Positions 1 through 10,271 of a stretch of 64,000 nt of DNA are shown in pieces. Source of the DNA: Hofstenia miamia (taxonomy: Eukaryota > Xenacoelomorpha > Acoela); contig SCFE01000074.1 of assembly GCA_004352715.1 (NCBI GenBank), positions 135,563 through 199,562 on the forward strand, read 5' to 3'. Made by a program: the position numbers and the translations under genes. Positions within the stretch are counted from its first letter, which is position 1, and every line of letters begins with the position of its first letter. The notes under the pieces were generated by a model. It ran no database searches, was not told the DNA's origin, and worked only from the letters and a program-made list of their open reading frames with translations.

Positions 1-1035
1 GTTCACCAAGTTAAGAGCTCTGCAGATACCAATTATTTTCATGGAGTCTGTAATCTATTTCATCACATGCACGCATGTATATTCAAAATGAATGATAATT
101 CACAACTCTGTGAAATACAGTGTTTCGTTTTTGGCTACTATCAAATAAGTTGAGTTCATCCATCACAAAACATTAACTTGTGCTAAATTCAATTTAGAGG
201 ATTATTTATAAATACATTTCATGTATTATTGTATTGGTGATTCGCATCCCGAGAAATGTGGTGGCAACTGTATTTTAACCTTAACTCGATAAAAAATTTG
301 TAATTATTATTTCCTACAGCAGCATTTTGGATGAAAGTAATTGAATGATTAGTTACCAACTGACACTTAAATCAATTTTATATGTAATTGTGCATGATAT
401 TGTAGATAGTTTGGCCTCAAATGATCAAATTTAAATTTTCAAATCACTGAAATCATTCAAAAATTACTAAGTTTTAGAAAATTGGGGCAGACTCCCAGTG
501 GTTGCCGCCAATGACATAGGCATCACTTTATGACAAGTTGAATAGTTTTTAGAATGAAAACCTGGATGTATTATTAGTAATGTTGTTTGTGATTTTGAAG
601 TATGATTACTATATTATAATCATGGCTAATGTCAAACAAGTGTAGAGTTTCTATACAAATTCCTATACGTCATTGTATTTAAATGTACAAATGTTAATAC
701 GAAATAATCGCATAACGTTTACATAAAATATTTCTAAAGTTTATAGATGTCGTAAAAGCCGTAGATCTAGCCGTGGGAATGCAACAATCCACTAAATCAC
801 CACTTAAGGAGTTTTCAATGCATTTAAGGACGTAATTTATGTTTTTGCTACAGAGTTTAAGTAGAAAAGCATTATATGAAATATCTTATTTCATTGAACA
901 TTTCGGAATAATTAAAAGTAGATGTCAAATGATTTAAGCGCTTAAATATTTTGCTAAGTATAATGTTCAAGCACAGTACTAAATATTGTGTTTCCTGGCC
1001 TTAGGTTTTAAGCAAAAACCAGCTTTTATGATTTG
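1..1035. other. A+T-rich non-coding stretch
   Basis: I see no exon-like segment, RNA gene or clear repeat here. It ends at the target-site duplication of the hAT-type element that follows. Confidence 0.5.
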
Positions 1036-1367
1036 TAGTGATGTGCGGGTAGAGGTTTTTTCAAAACCGCATCCGTCCGACTTTGTTACCCACCCGTACT
1101 CGAAACTTTTTACCCAGAGAATATAATTTTCTATGCTCCTATTAAACTGTTTAAAAATTTTCAACAACATTTCGAATATAATTCACAATCATTATATGCT
1201 AATTTTTCCAACATTTTTTTAACAAAATTCATATTTTTGAAAAATATCTCATTTAGGATGCCTATAATGTGAAATAAAAACTTACCTGTACCCGGTAATA
1301 ACTATGCATGAGTATGGGCGGGTAGAACCCGATACCCGAAGGTAGTATCCGTACCCGCACATCACTA
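1036..1367. mobile_element. hAT-type MITE with 16-bp TIRs and 8-bp TSD
   Basis: The element begins TAGTGATGTGCGGGTA and ends with its exact reverse complement, a perfect 16-bp terminal inverted repeat. It is flanked by ATGATTTG (1028-1035) and ATGATTGG (1368-1375), an 8-bp target duplication with one mismatch. An 8-bp duplication together with this style of end is characteristic of the hAT superfamily. At 332 bp with no transposase it is non-autonomous. Short GGGTA/TACCC motifs recur inside near both ends, as expected of subterminal transposase binding sites. A degraded relative of the left end is at 30284. Confidence 0.85.
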
Positions 1368-1525
1368 ATGATTGGGTACTTTTAGAACTTAAATAATGTA
1401 CTTAATCACTTGTTCCACAAAAGCATACAATTATATATTAATGGGTCAAACTTAATTACCAGAATGTGTTTATCTTAAGTACTAGCGCTTTGGTTGCTGC
1501 AATGCGCATTGGAGTCCTTAATCCT

Positions 1526-2053
1526 TTAACCTTATTTCCATTAGAGTAACTTTGACGTAACAAACCAATGTGTCCAGATTTTTAACAATTTTACCCGAGC
1601 CTGTTAAGAAATATTGAAAGGTCTTTACATGGATACATCTAAGGGGTATGGCCGCTCATGCAATAATGAAGATATGTGCTAAAACACGTGTTTATGCCTG
1701 AATTACATGCAAATATATTTTTTTTCAATGAGAAATCCGATTTTTGTAAAAATATTCAAATTATTTCCATACCCAGTATTCAGATAATGAGACGGTCTAA
1801 TGTCCATGGGAACAACAACTACCCTGAAATATTCCGTGGGAGTCCCGTCCAGGCGCGCCGTGCGCAAACTCAGAAGTTGTCGCTTTGTAGGAAAGGTTGC
1901 GATTTTTAGACGAAAAAGAAAGAGGAGACAATTCTCTATCTTGTGGTGTTGTTATATTTTAAATATTTTCTTTAGTTCGTGAATTATAAGCGTTTAAAAT
2001 TTTTTGGGGAAATTATCCAGATTTTGAAAAATTTCTAATCGAAGTTGGTTTAA
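1526..2053 (+). mobile_element. TTAA-flanked repeat family P1, copy 1
   Basis: TTAA at 1526 and TTAA at 2050 bound a block that is repeated at 17578-17967 and, more distantly, at 20422-20910 and 49732. Shared landmarks are TTTTTAACAAT, ACATGGA-ACATCTA-GGGG, CCATGGGAACAACAACTACCCTG, the segment around GCCGTGCGCAAA-TCAGA, and ATTTTGAAAAATT near the right end. The left end TTAACCTTATTTCCATTAG matches the reverse complement of the right end of copy 2, so the family has terminal inverted repeats. The TTAA boundary suggests piggyBac-type mobilisation. This copy is diverged and has no transposase. Confidence 0.65.
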
Positions 2054-2067
2054 TTTGTATGGTCAAT

Positions 2068-2091
2068 AGTATATATATATATATATATATA
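2068..2091. repeat. (TA)n microsatellite
   Basis: Perfect TA dinucleotide run just after the right end of the P1 element. Confidence 0.9.
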
Positions 2092-2423
2092 AGGCTGACA
2101 TTGTAATGTTGAGTAAGTATTTGCGGAATTCGTTTAATTGTGAATAATCATCTATACACATTGATTGATGAACATAATCACATGAATTTTAAATTCCGCA
2201 AATAACACATGATTTGTTAGACATCGAATACCTCTCTATTCTTTACAATTAATAACGTTCATATCGGCTTACGCTTAATATAATCTTAGACCAAGTCCTA
2301 TAATTTTATTTTAATTCACTATAAGCTGAATAATTTACATTATGAAGTTGTTTTGTAGCCAATTCGAAATAATGTGAGCATTTCATAGATCTCGTTGAAT
2401 ATTATCTATTGCAATTTTGAAAG
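2092..2423. other. Non-coding stretch upstream of the armadillo-like exons
   Basis: No clear first exon, TATA box or CpG-rich promoter is visible here. Earlier exons of the downstream gene, if any, are not recognisable. Confidence 0.35.
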
Positions 2424-2448
2424 AATGTATCCCCATTTATTGAAGAGG
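2424..2448 (+). CDS. Possible 25-nt microexon of the armadillo-like gene
   Basis: After an AG at 2422-2423 the bases read NVSPFIEE plus one leftover G, followed by a weak donor (GTTTGC). The leftover G completes a GAT codon with the strongly supported exon at 2572, so the joined protein reads NVSPFIEEDIVNLLESIDN without interruption. The phase match supports the call. The weak donor, the poor pyrimidine tract and the tiny size count against it. It could instead be chance. Confidence 0.3.
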
Positions 2449-2571
2449 GTTTGCTGTTATACACAATTTACATATTTACATATCTTTTGTTTCTAAATCG
2501 TCATAATTCCTTTTATATTAAAAATATTTAATTTTGATATAATGATTTAATTTTTCTGTATTGCATGTTAG

Positions 2572-2642
2572 ATATCGTGAACCTATTGGAATCAATCGAC
2601 AACGAAGCTGCCATGAACACTGCCGGGGCGCTTGCCGCTTTC
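2572..2642 (+). CDS. Internal exon, armadillo/HEAT-like repeat protein
   Basis: The exon follows an acceptor (CTGTATTGCATGTTAG) and ends at a consensus donor GTAAGT. It encodes DIVNLLESIDN then EAAMNTAGALAAF, the pattern of an armadillo or HEAT helix pair (small Ala/Gly residues before a hydrophobic helix, with a preceding LLE segment). It is much richer in G+C than its surroundings. It enters in phase 1 (an upstream G is needed) and leaves in phase 0, matching the next exon. The protein family is inferred from pattern only. Candidates would be animal ARM-repeat proteins, but I cannot name one. Confidence 0.6.
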
Positions 2643-2684
2643 GTAAGTATAAACTTTTTTATTCATAAATACAGCATATTTTAG

Positions 2685-2815
2685 CTTGAACACAAAGATG
2701 GATTAAAGTGGTTGTTTAAGCAAAGAGACATACCAAAATTCATTTATCTCCTGTCAGAACTAAGCGTTGGAAACAATTTGCAATTGGCGAATAATGCAAG
2801 CCTAGTATTAGCAAG
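2685..2815 (+). CDS. Internal exon, armadillo/HEAT-like repeat protein
   Basis: This 131-nt exon follows a 42-nt intron (2643-2684) with acceptor CATATTTTAG. It encodes LEHKDGLKWLFKQRDIPKF, then IYLLSELSVGNNLQLANNAS, then LVLAR. The motif NLQLANNASLVLARL is a classic armadillo-type helix (N-x-x-x-x-x-x-A-x-L-V-L-x-x-L). It starts in phase 0 and ends with two bases of an Arg codon at a GT donor. The phase agrees with the exon at 2901. An intron as short as 42 nt is unusual for most animals. Confidence 0.65.
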
Positions 2816-2900
2816 GTATTTTAATTATGATGTACATAAATAACTTTAGTTTGGCATAATTCAATATATGACATTATGTTTAAATGGAAGTCTACTTTAG

Positions 2901-3001
2901 ATTAACTGTAATAGAATCCGGATGTAAGCTAATACTTAATCACAAGAAATGGTCTTCTATTCTAAAGCACCTATTCAGCATTCTCTCCAAAAATGTTTCT
3001 G
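2901..3001 (+). CDS. Internal exon, armadillo/HEAT-like repeat protein
   Basis: The acceptor TCTACTTTAG at 2891-2900 opens an exon whose first base completes the split Arg codon. It reads LTVIESGCKLILNHKKWSSI then LKHLFSILSKNVS and leaves one G at a good donor (GTACGT). Joined to the preceding exon it gives SLVLARLTVIESGCKLIL, a continuous ARM-type repeat. The 85-nt intron before it (2816-2900) contains stop codons in frame, so splicing is needed to read the protein. Confidence 0.65.
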
Positions 3002-3031
3002 GTACGTTTAATATTNTATATATATATTTAG

Positions 3032-3098
3032 AATGTGACGACAGTCCTAAGAATCGATTTCAATGTGTTACCATCATCGCCAGTTTACAAAATATGCG
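3032..3098 (+). CDS. Exon of armadillo-like protein; end uncertain
   Basis: After TATATATTTAG the sequence reads ECDDSPKNRFQCVTIIASLQ then NM, again like an armadillo helix (NRFQCVTIIASLQN). Two endings are possible. A donor GTAAAT at 3099 leaves CG of an Arg codon, or the frame reads CGG and stops at TAA 3100-3102. The gap between this exon and the previous one (3002-3031) has good GT and AG ends but is only 30 nt, is a multiple of three and is open in frame, so it may be retained rather than spliced. It contains the ambiguous base at 3016 inside a TA run, so its true length is unknown. No later exon is recognisable before the assembly gap. Confidence 0.5.
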
Positions 3099-3277
3099 GT
3101 AAATAAATTTACAATCAACTACACTAAATATAAATGATCTTATTACATACACTTAGATTAAATTTAAAGTCAGCATGATTTGTTTTCGATTTAATAATTT
3201 ACACTTTGTTGTTTCTTTTATATATATTGCCTTTGCTATTTCGGATGTTCAATTCTTAGTAAAATTTTAAATTGATC

Positions 3278-3736
3278 TTATTTAGTTTGATGGTGATGAG
3301 TAAAAATTTCTGAATTCAGATTACCTCTTAAGTGTTCAATAGATCTTATTCCCAGATGTAGCTTATTTTCACCGATATATGATTTATCGCAATCATAACA
3401 TGTGTATTTGTAGACTAGGGATGAAACTAAGTTTTTTGGGATATTGTCTTTAGTACAAAACATATCTTCTGTTTTAAATGATGTAAAAATCAAGTTAATT
3501 TTAGTGATTTTTAGCTTTGTATTCAAATTTCTCACTCTTTTTTAGAATTTCTCAACTTGGTTATTTAGATATGGTATTTTTAAATATACTTCAATTTTAG
3601 CTTCTTTGTTTGTATTTTTTACATCTCGATGATTTTCATTGCTGTAATTGTTTTCAAATAGATGATTTGAATATTTTCTTAAAATCTTATATATATATAT
3701 ACATATGAAATTGACTCTGTCAAACAACACCTGCAA
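3278..3736 (-). pseudogene. Penelope-like retroelement C-terminus with GIY-YIG domain, decayed
   Basis: On the minus strand 3535-3278 encodes KDNIPKNLVSSLVYKYTC, YDCDKSYIGENKLHLGIRS and EHLRG. This is the C-terminal GIY-YIG endonuclease block of Penelope-like elements: IPK-L-S-VVYK-TC, a C-x2-C pair, YIGE, HL-x-R and EHL. The preceding frame (3736-3542) carries VYLKIPYLNNQ, equivalent to the LPYLG motif just upstream of the endonuclease in these elements, but it is shifted relative to the downstream frame and separated by a stop. Only the C-terminal part survives. The reverse transcriptase would lie toward or beyond the N gap at 4000. It is a degraded copy, on the strand opposite to the armadillo-like exons. 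Confidence 0.75.
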
Positions 3737-3999
3737 ATGTTTATGACAAAAGATGTAAAGGGTTTTAGGAACTATTTAACAATTTGTTGACAATCACTTT
3801 TACAAAAGGACATTTCTATCACAGCTTGCTTCGACGTGCTTACCATTCCTGCAACTAGTCTTCAGTTTTAACAACAACAAATTTAGATTTCGCTTTATCC
3901 AACTATACCAGTTGGATCACATTTTGCTTCTCCACCTGTTTTTGTTTACTGATGTTGGGCTGAATAGGTTGAAATTTGATGACTTTTCGTCAATTTAAT

Positions 4000-4999
4000 N
4001 NNNNNNNNNNNNNNNNNNNNNNNNNNNNNNNNNNNNNNNNNNNNNNNNNNNNNNNNNNNNNNNNNNNNNNNNNNNNNNNNNNNNNNNNNNNNNNNNNNNN
4101 NNNNNNNNNNNNNNNNNNNNNNNNNNNNNNNNNNNNNNNNNNNNNNNNNNNNNNNNNNNNNNNNNNNNNNNNNNNNNNNNNNNNNNNNNNNNNNNNNNNN
4201 NNNNNNNNNNNNNNNNNNNNNNNNNNNNNNNNNNNNNNNNNNNNNNNNNNNNNNNNNNNNNNNNNNNNNNNNNNNNNNNNNNNNNNNNNNNNNNNNNNNN
4301 NNNNNNNNNNNNNNNNNNNNNNNNNNNNNNNNNNNNNNNNNNNNNNNNNNNNNNNNNNNNNNNNNNNNNNNNNNNNNNNNNNNNNNNNNNNNNNNNNNNN
4401 NNNNNNNNNNNNNNNNNNNNNNNNNNNNNNNNNNNNNNNNNNNNNNNNNNNNNNNNNNNNNNNNNNNNNNNNNNNNNNNNNNNNNNNNNNNNNNNNNNNN
4501 NNNNNNNNNNNNNNNNNNNNNNNNNNNNNNNNNNNNNNNNNNNNNNNNNNNNNNNNNNNNNNNNNNNNNNNNNNNNNNNNNNNNNNNNNNNNNNNNNNNN
4601 NNNNNNNNNNNNNNNNNNNNNNNNNNNNNNNNNNNNNNNNNNNNNNNNNNNNNNNNNNNNNNNNNNNNNNNNNNNNNNNNNNNNNNNNNNNNNNNNNNNN
4701 NNNNNNNNNNNNNNNNNNNNNNNNNNNNNNNNNNNNNNNNNNNNNNNNNNNNNNNNNNNNNNNNNNNNNNNNNNNNNNNNNNNNNNNNNNNNNNNNNNNN
4801 NNNNNNNNNNNNNNNNNNNNNNNNNNNNNNNNNNNNNNNNNNNNNNNNNNNNNNNNNNNNNNNNNNNNNNNNNNNNNNNNNNNNNNNNNNNNNNNNNNNN
4901 NNNNNNNNNNNNNNNNNNNNNNNNNNNNNNNNNNNNNNNNNNNNNNNNNNNNNNNNNNNNNNNNNNNNNNNNNNNNNNNNNNNNNNNNNNNNNNNNNNN
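4000..4999. other. Assembly gap, exactly 1000 N
   Basis: A round-number run of N, so its length is probably a placeholder. It ends directly at a TA microsatellite. Reading frames that run through it are artefacts. Confidence 0.98.
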
Positions 5000-5000
5000 A

Positions 5001-5021
5001 GATATATATATATATATATAT
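5001..5021. repeat. (TA)n microsatellite at gap edge
   Basis: A TA run abuts the right edge of the N gap, a likely reason for the assembly break. Confidence 0.9.
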
Positions 5022-5277
5022 AAATAAAGGATGTCCTCTGGAGGAACTGACCCTGCTTTTTTCAGGGGTCTCTCGCAAAATTTATTCCATTTTGTTCAAC
5101 ATAATTTCATTTAAAAAAGCGATGCATTCAAGTCACGAATATTTCTCATGACACTAATATATATAATGTTCTATATTTCTCAACAAAGAAATCCATTAAT
5201 CAAATTTAATTATATTAAAGTTATTTTGGATAAATATTAGTAAATGCGCAAATTTTCAAAAACTGATAATCTTGTAG

Positions 5278-5394
5278 TTTGCATGCGATCTGGAGGCGTT
5301 CGAGATTTTGCAGCTATCCATTTCAGTTTGTTTTAGCACCGGAAACGCTCTTACCCTAATTGTAGTGGAGTTTGGGTGCGATAATAAACCTTGA
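5278..5394 (+). CDS. Weak exon-like open segment
   Basis: Following CTTGTAG, 38 open codons read FACDLEAFEILQLSIS, then VCFSTGNALTLIVVEFGC and DNKP before TGA. The base composition is more even than the flanks, and the first half could end at a GTTTGT donor. The segment could belong to the armadillo-like gene beyond the gap, but the phase left by the exon at 3032 (two bases) would need a different frame (RLHAIWRRS). I do not recognise it. Confidence 0.2.
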   Translation, partial: FACDLEAFEILQLSISVCFSTGNALTLIVVEFGCDNKP

Positions 5395-6492
5395 TCAATT
5401 TCAATAGATATTACTAATTTTCTTATTATTACTAATGCCGTTTATCAACTTTCATGTGATAAACATTATATTTATTCTAATTTTTCAGGAAATGAGATTA
5501 AGATGTTTTAAAAAAATGAATATTCCCCAAATTTTATACACATTTTGTTTTGAGATTTCCTTTGAAATATTTGACGAATTAAGTATGCACATGTACATAT
5601 ATGCCTTGAATTTGATATTCACTCTCTTAGTAAAAGTGAAGACCCAGTAACTTATCATTGAAAATTGATCAGTTGATTGACATGGTAAAATTTACAAATT
5701 AGAAAATATTGTATTTGCTCAATTTAAACATCATAGACCAAGCAATATCGTTTCTTCATCTTAGAAAAATTCTTTGAAGGCAATGCAATTGTGGAATTAT
5801 TCAAAACGCTTAGAGAGTTTCAAATTTTATTCATCGCTTTTGGTCCATTTATCAACTCAGCTATTACTCTTATTCTAAAAAACTTGCTAAATGCCTCGAA
5901 AATCGAAATTTCTAAAAACATAGTAAGACTTCTTTGAAAATGAGGATAGAAAAAATAACGATGAGATTCCAATTTATCATTTTTATCAATGAGAACCTTT
6001 AAAAAATGAAAATATCATCTTCAACAATAGAAACTACTTTGGATCTTGAGCATCGCAGTTTCGTAATGCCGCTTTGGCATGAAATCAACTATTTCAGAAC
6101 TCATTGTAAATAAATATGTTGTTTAAAATTTAAATTTTATTGTTCACAATCATCGTGTTCTGAGTGTTTACAAAGAAGTCACTTCCGCACTCCTGAATAT
6201 TTACTTGATTGCAATCGGAAACATACTTTGATAAGGCCATTTCACTTAATTAAAATGTAGAGATTGCATTCGATTTCACACTAAAAGAAAATATCAGTTG
6301 ACATATCAATTCTGAAGAACAGCATAAAAAATGCTTAATCATCTAAGGTTGTTTTATACTTCCGCATATAGTGCTGCAAAACAATTTGTTTATCGCTAAG
6401 GCTCAGGTGGACACACCAAAATCAGTAGTGTAGCTTCCATTCATTTATCAATTGTAAACTGACACATTTCCTTTTTCAAAGCACTTAATATA
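5395..6492. other. A+T-rich stretch with no supported gene
   Basis: Only short, low-complexity open frames. No repeat family or RNA gene recognised. Confidence 0.45.
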
Positions 6493-6765
6493 TCATCCAT
6501 CAATTTCTCTGGTAACACAATTTTGTTTTTTGCACTTTAATTCACAATGCACCTTCAATCTTGTATCAGGCTTAACTCCTAAAACAACATCGTTGTGTGA
6601 ATTGGAAACAAAGTAGAACGTCAAAGAAATACCACTTTGCAAGAAAATATTATATCCCATGACAAAAGCAATTGAAAAAGTGGTCACGATCAGAAAGGCC
6701 TTGATTTTTGTGTCATAAGTGACCAAATCATGGTTTTTGTTCTCGATGCAATTTTGGATCTGATG
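6493..6765 (-). CDS. Candidate single-pass membrane protein exon
   Basis: On the minus strand an acceptor-like CTTAAGCTTTAG precedes 90 open codons and a stop. The segment begins HQIQNCIENKNHDLVTYDTK, continues with the hydrophobic stretch AFLIVTTFSIAFVMGYNIFL, and ends with a soluble part containing four spaced basic/cysteine motifs (VHCELKCKKQNC). The layout, a short N-side, one membrane span of about 20 residues and a Cys-containing tail, resembles a type II or tail-anchored membrane protein. No Met opens the segment after the acceptor, so it would be an internal or terminal exon. The upstream part would be in or beyond the 6869 gap. Not recognised by family, and chance cannot be excluded. 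Confidence 0.35.
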   Translation of the reverse strand, partial: HQIQNCIENKNHDLVTYDTKIKAFLIVTTFSIAFVMGYNIFLQSGISLTFYFVSNSHNDVVLGVKPDTRLKVHCELKCKKQNCVTREIDG

Positions 6766-6868
6766 CTAAAGCTTAAGCAGTGACGAAGTTCTCCATGTAT
6801 ATTTTTTAACATTTCCTTAATTTTACTTCGGTTGCAATAGGTTATTCACTACGAAGATGATTTAGTAG

Positions 6869-7868
6869 NNNNNNNNNNNNNNNNNNNNNNNNNNNNNNNN
6901 NNNNNNNNNNNNNNNNNNNNNNNNNNNNNNNNNNNNNNNNNNNNNNNNNNNNNNNNNNNNNNNNNNNNNNNNNNNNNNNNNNNNNNNNNNNNNNNNNNNN
7001 NNNNNNNNNNNNNNNNNNNNNNNNNNNNNNNNNNNNNNNNNNNNNNNNNNNNNNNNNNNNNNNNNNNNNNNNNNNNNNNNNNNNNNNNNNNNNNNNNNNN
7101 NNNNNNNNNNNNNNNNNNNNNNNNNNNNNNNNNNNNNNNNNNNNNNNNNNNNNNNNNNNNNNNNNNNNNNNNNNNNNNNNNNNNNNNNNNNNNNNNNNNN
7201 NNNNNNNNNNNNNNNNNNNNNNNNNNNNNNNNNNNNNNNNNNNNNNNNNNNNNNNNNNNNNNNNNNNNNNNNNNNNNNNNNNNNNNNNNNNNNNNNNNNN
7301 NNNNNNNNNNNNNNNNNNNNNNNNNNNNNNNNNNNNNNNNNNNNNNNNNNNNNNNNNNNNNNNNNNNNNNNNNNNNNNNNNNNNNNNNNNNNNNNNNNNN
7401 NNNNNNNNNNNNNNNNNNNNNNNNNNNNNNNNNNNNNNNNNNNNNNNNNNNNNNNNNNNNNNNNNNNNNNNNNNNNNNNNNNNNNNNNNNNNNNNNNNNN
7501 NNNNNNNNNNNNNNNNNNNNNNNNNNNNNNNNNNNNNNNNNNNNNNNNNNNNNNNNNNNNNNNNNNNNNNNNNNNNNNNNNNNNNNNNNNNNNNNNNNNN
7601 NNNNNNNNNNNNNNNNNNNNNNNNNNNNNNNNNNNNNNNNNNNNNNNNNNNNNNNNNNNNNNNNNNNNNNNNNNNNNNNNNNNNNNNNNNNNNNNNNNNN
7701 NNNNNNNNNNNNNNNNNNNNNNNNNNNNNNNNNNNNNNNNNNNNNNNNNNNNNNNNNNNNNNNNNNNNNNNNNNNNNNNNNNNNNNNNNNNNNNNNNNNN
7801 NNNNNNNNNNNNNNNNNNNNNNNNNNNNNNNNNNNNNNNNNNNNNNNNNNNNNNNNNNNNNNNNNNNN
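6869..7868. other. Assembly gap, exactly 1000 N
   Basis: Second round-number N run; its real length is unknown. Confidence 0.98.
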
Positions 7869-7935
7869 ACTAAAACTTTTGGAACATCCGGTATAAACTA
7901 GTTTTCATGTAAGAATATCTATGAAAATATGTCCA

Positions 7936-7950
7936 TATATATATATATAT
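7936..7950. repeat. Short (TA)n run
   Basis: TA dinucleotide run shortly after the second gap. Confidence 0.8.
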
Positions 7951-9255
7951 TTACTACCAACCTAACTTTTCACAAAAATCTTTAAAAATTTACGATATTT
8001 TGCGTGGATTACAAATTCATAGCTGAGTATCACTTTTGCAAATGAAAAAACTAGTGTAGTTCATATTCCTAGATGTGCAGAGTTCAATCCCACCTCAAAA
8101 TCTGCAGAGTAATAAAAAATCAAAATGAATGAAAAAGTAGATTATCTATGGTTTCAATTAATTTCAAGGCTTCATAATTCAGATTCTAAAGCAAACCATC
8201 ACGAATTGATTTTAACAGCCATATTATAATGCTAAAAAAAGTAACATAGTTTCTTCCATCTATCATGATGACCTAGAACGTCTCAAAGTTCAAGATTGTT
8301 AGAAATTTTCAAAGATTGCTAGTTTGACTGTTTACTCATTTTTGCGTTGCAGCGTTTGTATAGGTAGTGTAATAATTTTCCTAATTGACCATTGTAAATT
8401 TAATATAATTTTATAACGTTATTATTTTTCCATTGTAATAGGAAATTAGATTTAGGCGACTAATAAATCCGTTAGGATTTTGCTCTTTTCTATACATTAA
8501 AAGAAAACATATGAAACATTAAATGCACTCCAACGTACACTTTTCCCAAATTTATAGGAAAATAGAATACATTTTATTCAGTAACTGTTTTTTGTTCTTA
8601 AATTAAAATTCAAAAAACCTGAGATGAGCAGTTCAGATTGAATATTTAGGTGAAATGTTTATACCAGGGTCTTATTCAATTTAAAAACTTCCATTTTAAA
8701 CAGTTTTAGGGAATGCTTCTCTCTTAAAATGCGGTAACATATTATAGTACTACTTATTCAACCCCTTATATTCATAGCCTTATATCTCCGATTGCTTTTT
8801 GAAGACCATAGGACTGTGTTAGTGACGAATTAGCAACGCAGAATATTTATTATTGTAAGTGAAATAAAACAATCTTGTAGTGTTTGAAAGAAAAACGCTC
8901 TTTGAGTAGTCCAACATAAACAATTTGAATGTATTATGTTCAAACTAAGGCTATTTACTGATTTAGATTTGTGATTAATTTGAATAATATATTTAAGTTT
9001 AATACATATAATTAATAATTTAAGATTATTAATAAAGACAGTAATTCCCATATGATTCGGAAAGCATTGTACCTTGCAAAAGGCAGGAACCATGTTCCAC
9101 ATAATACAAAAAATCAAAGATAATTCAAGCAGCATTATTTAAATCTATAATTTTATATTTAATCATATAAAATGATGATCTAGAAAATTTCAAAGATCAA
9201 TATGATAAGATATCTTCAAATTTAATATTTTGTGTGAATCTTTGTTATTAATTTT
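7951..9255. other. A+T-rich stretch with no supported gene
   Basis: A 101-codon open frame on the minus strand at 8830-9135 is rich in Ile, Leu and Phe and has no flanking splice or promoter support. I treat it as chance. Nothing else stands out. Confidence 0.4.
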
Positions 9256-9297
9256 GAAGAATCACTTTTGTGACCTGCATTATACAAGTGATTCTTC
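9256..9297. repeat. 12-bp perfect stem-loop
   Basis: GAAGAATCACTT at 9256-9267 is matched by its reverse complement AAGTGATTCTTC at 9286-9297, with an 18-nt loop. The same AGTGATTCTT motif forms a second, tighter hairpin at 46900-46923, so this may be a trace of a dispersed repeat. Confidence 0.7.
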
Positions 9298-10260
9298 GTA
9301 AATAATATTTTGTGCGACATTTATTAAATATTTTAACTTAGCCAAAGTAAACAATTTCAGTTGCTTCCTCATTATAGCTTGAATATAATTTTTGAAGTAT
9401 ATTGAAAAGATTTAAGCTATTTTCAAATACATATTTAACATGAATCAACAACTAGGCCTTTTTCATTAAATCCAGCTCTACTGAGAAGCCTCAATTATGT
9501 AAGTTTAGCATCATATCACAGGCTAAGTTGATGAGCTAATAGAATTAGCCAAATTCTGCTTGAAACTTTTGGTAGAGCAATCATACTCGACATGTCATTG
9601 TACGTGTGACAATCTATCAAGCATTCCTATTACATCTGTTTTACCAAAAATATACTAATAAATTCCATCAGTATATTATGACAATTGATGTAAGACTTCT
9701 GCAAAGTTATTCAATAATGGTAATCTATATATCATACAAAGGGATTGATATTGATAACAACTTGTGACGATAATATTTTAAACATTTTTCTTAAGTTGTT
9801 TGTGGATATAATTAAGAGATTTCAAAACTCAATTAGACATTTTTTAAATTGATGTTATATTTCTCGAATTTATAATTTGCAAGAGAATGAAACAGTAACT
9901 GAATTCATTAATTGCAAAAAAATTCATAACCTCTGTGTATGGCAATGATGCCCCTTCATGTAAGGAGTAAGTTCACAAAGACTCAGATCTTATCTATATA
10001 TGCTCTTAAATAAAAACGGATTTATATTGCTCAACTATATTTTCATAATTGGTTGAATTATATTCAATAAAACATAATAATGAAGTAAAATTTTTGCTTC
10101 TAAAATATAAGTGTTTCTTATTGTAAATTTGTGCATTAAAGAATCAAATTAAAAATCTTGATGTATTTAACCTAATTAATTAATTATAAAAAACTAAACA
10201 GCCACTTTTGAAAAATGTATTTGCAATTTATCATTTGAGTGTTGATATTCAAATAGTTGA
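9298..10260. other. Non-coding stretch upstream of a candidate promoter
   Basis: No exon or repeat recognised. Confidence 0.45.
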
Positions 10261-10271
10261 CAATTGTATTA

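Noticed and set aside
3976-5151. Long open frames on both strands through 4000-4999
   Set aside because: They consist almost entirely of undetermined residues from the N gap and are artefacts.
8030-8110. GTTCAATCCCACC resembling a tRNA T-loop
   Set aside because: No other tRNA elements are nearby, and no SINE-like structure could be built.
8830-9135. 101-codon minus-strand open frame
   Set aside because: Hydrophobic, A+T-driven composition with no splice or promoter support. A few frames of this length are expected by chance in 64 kb of such DNA.
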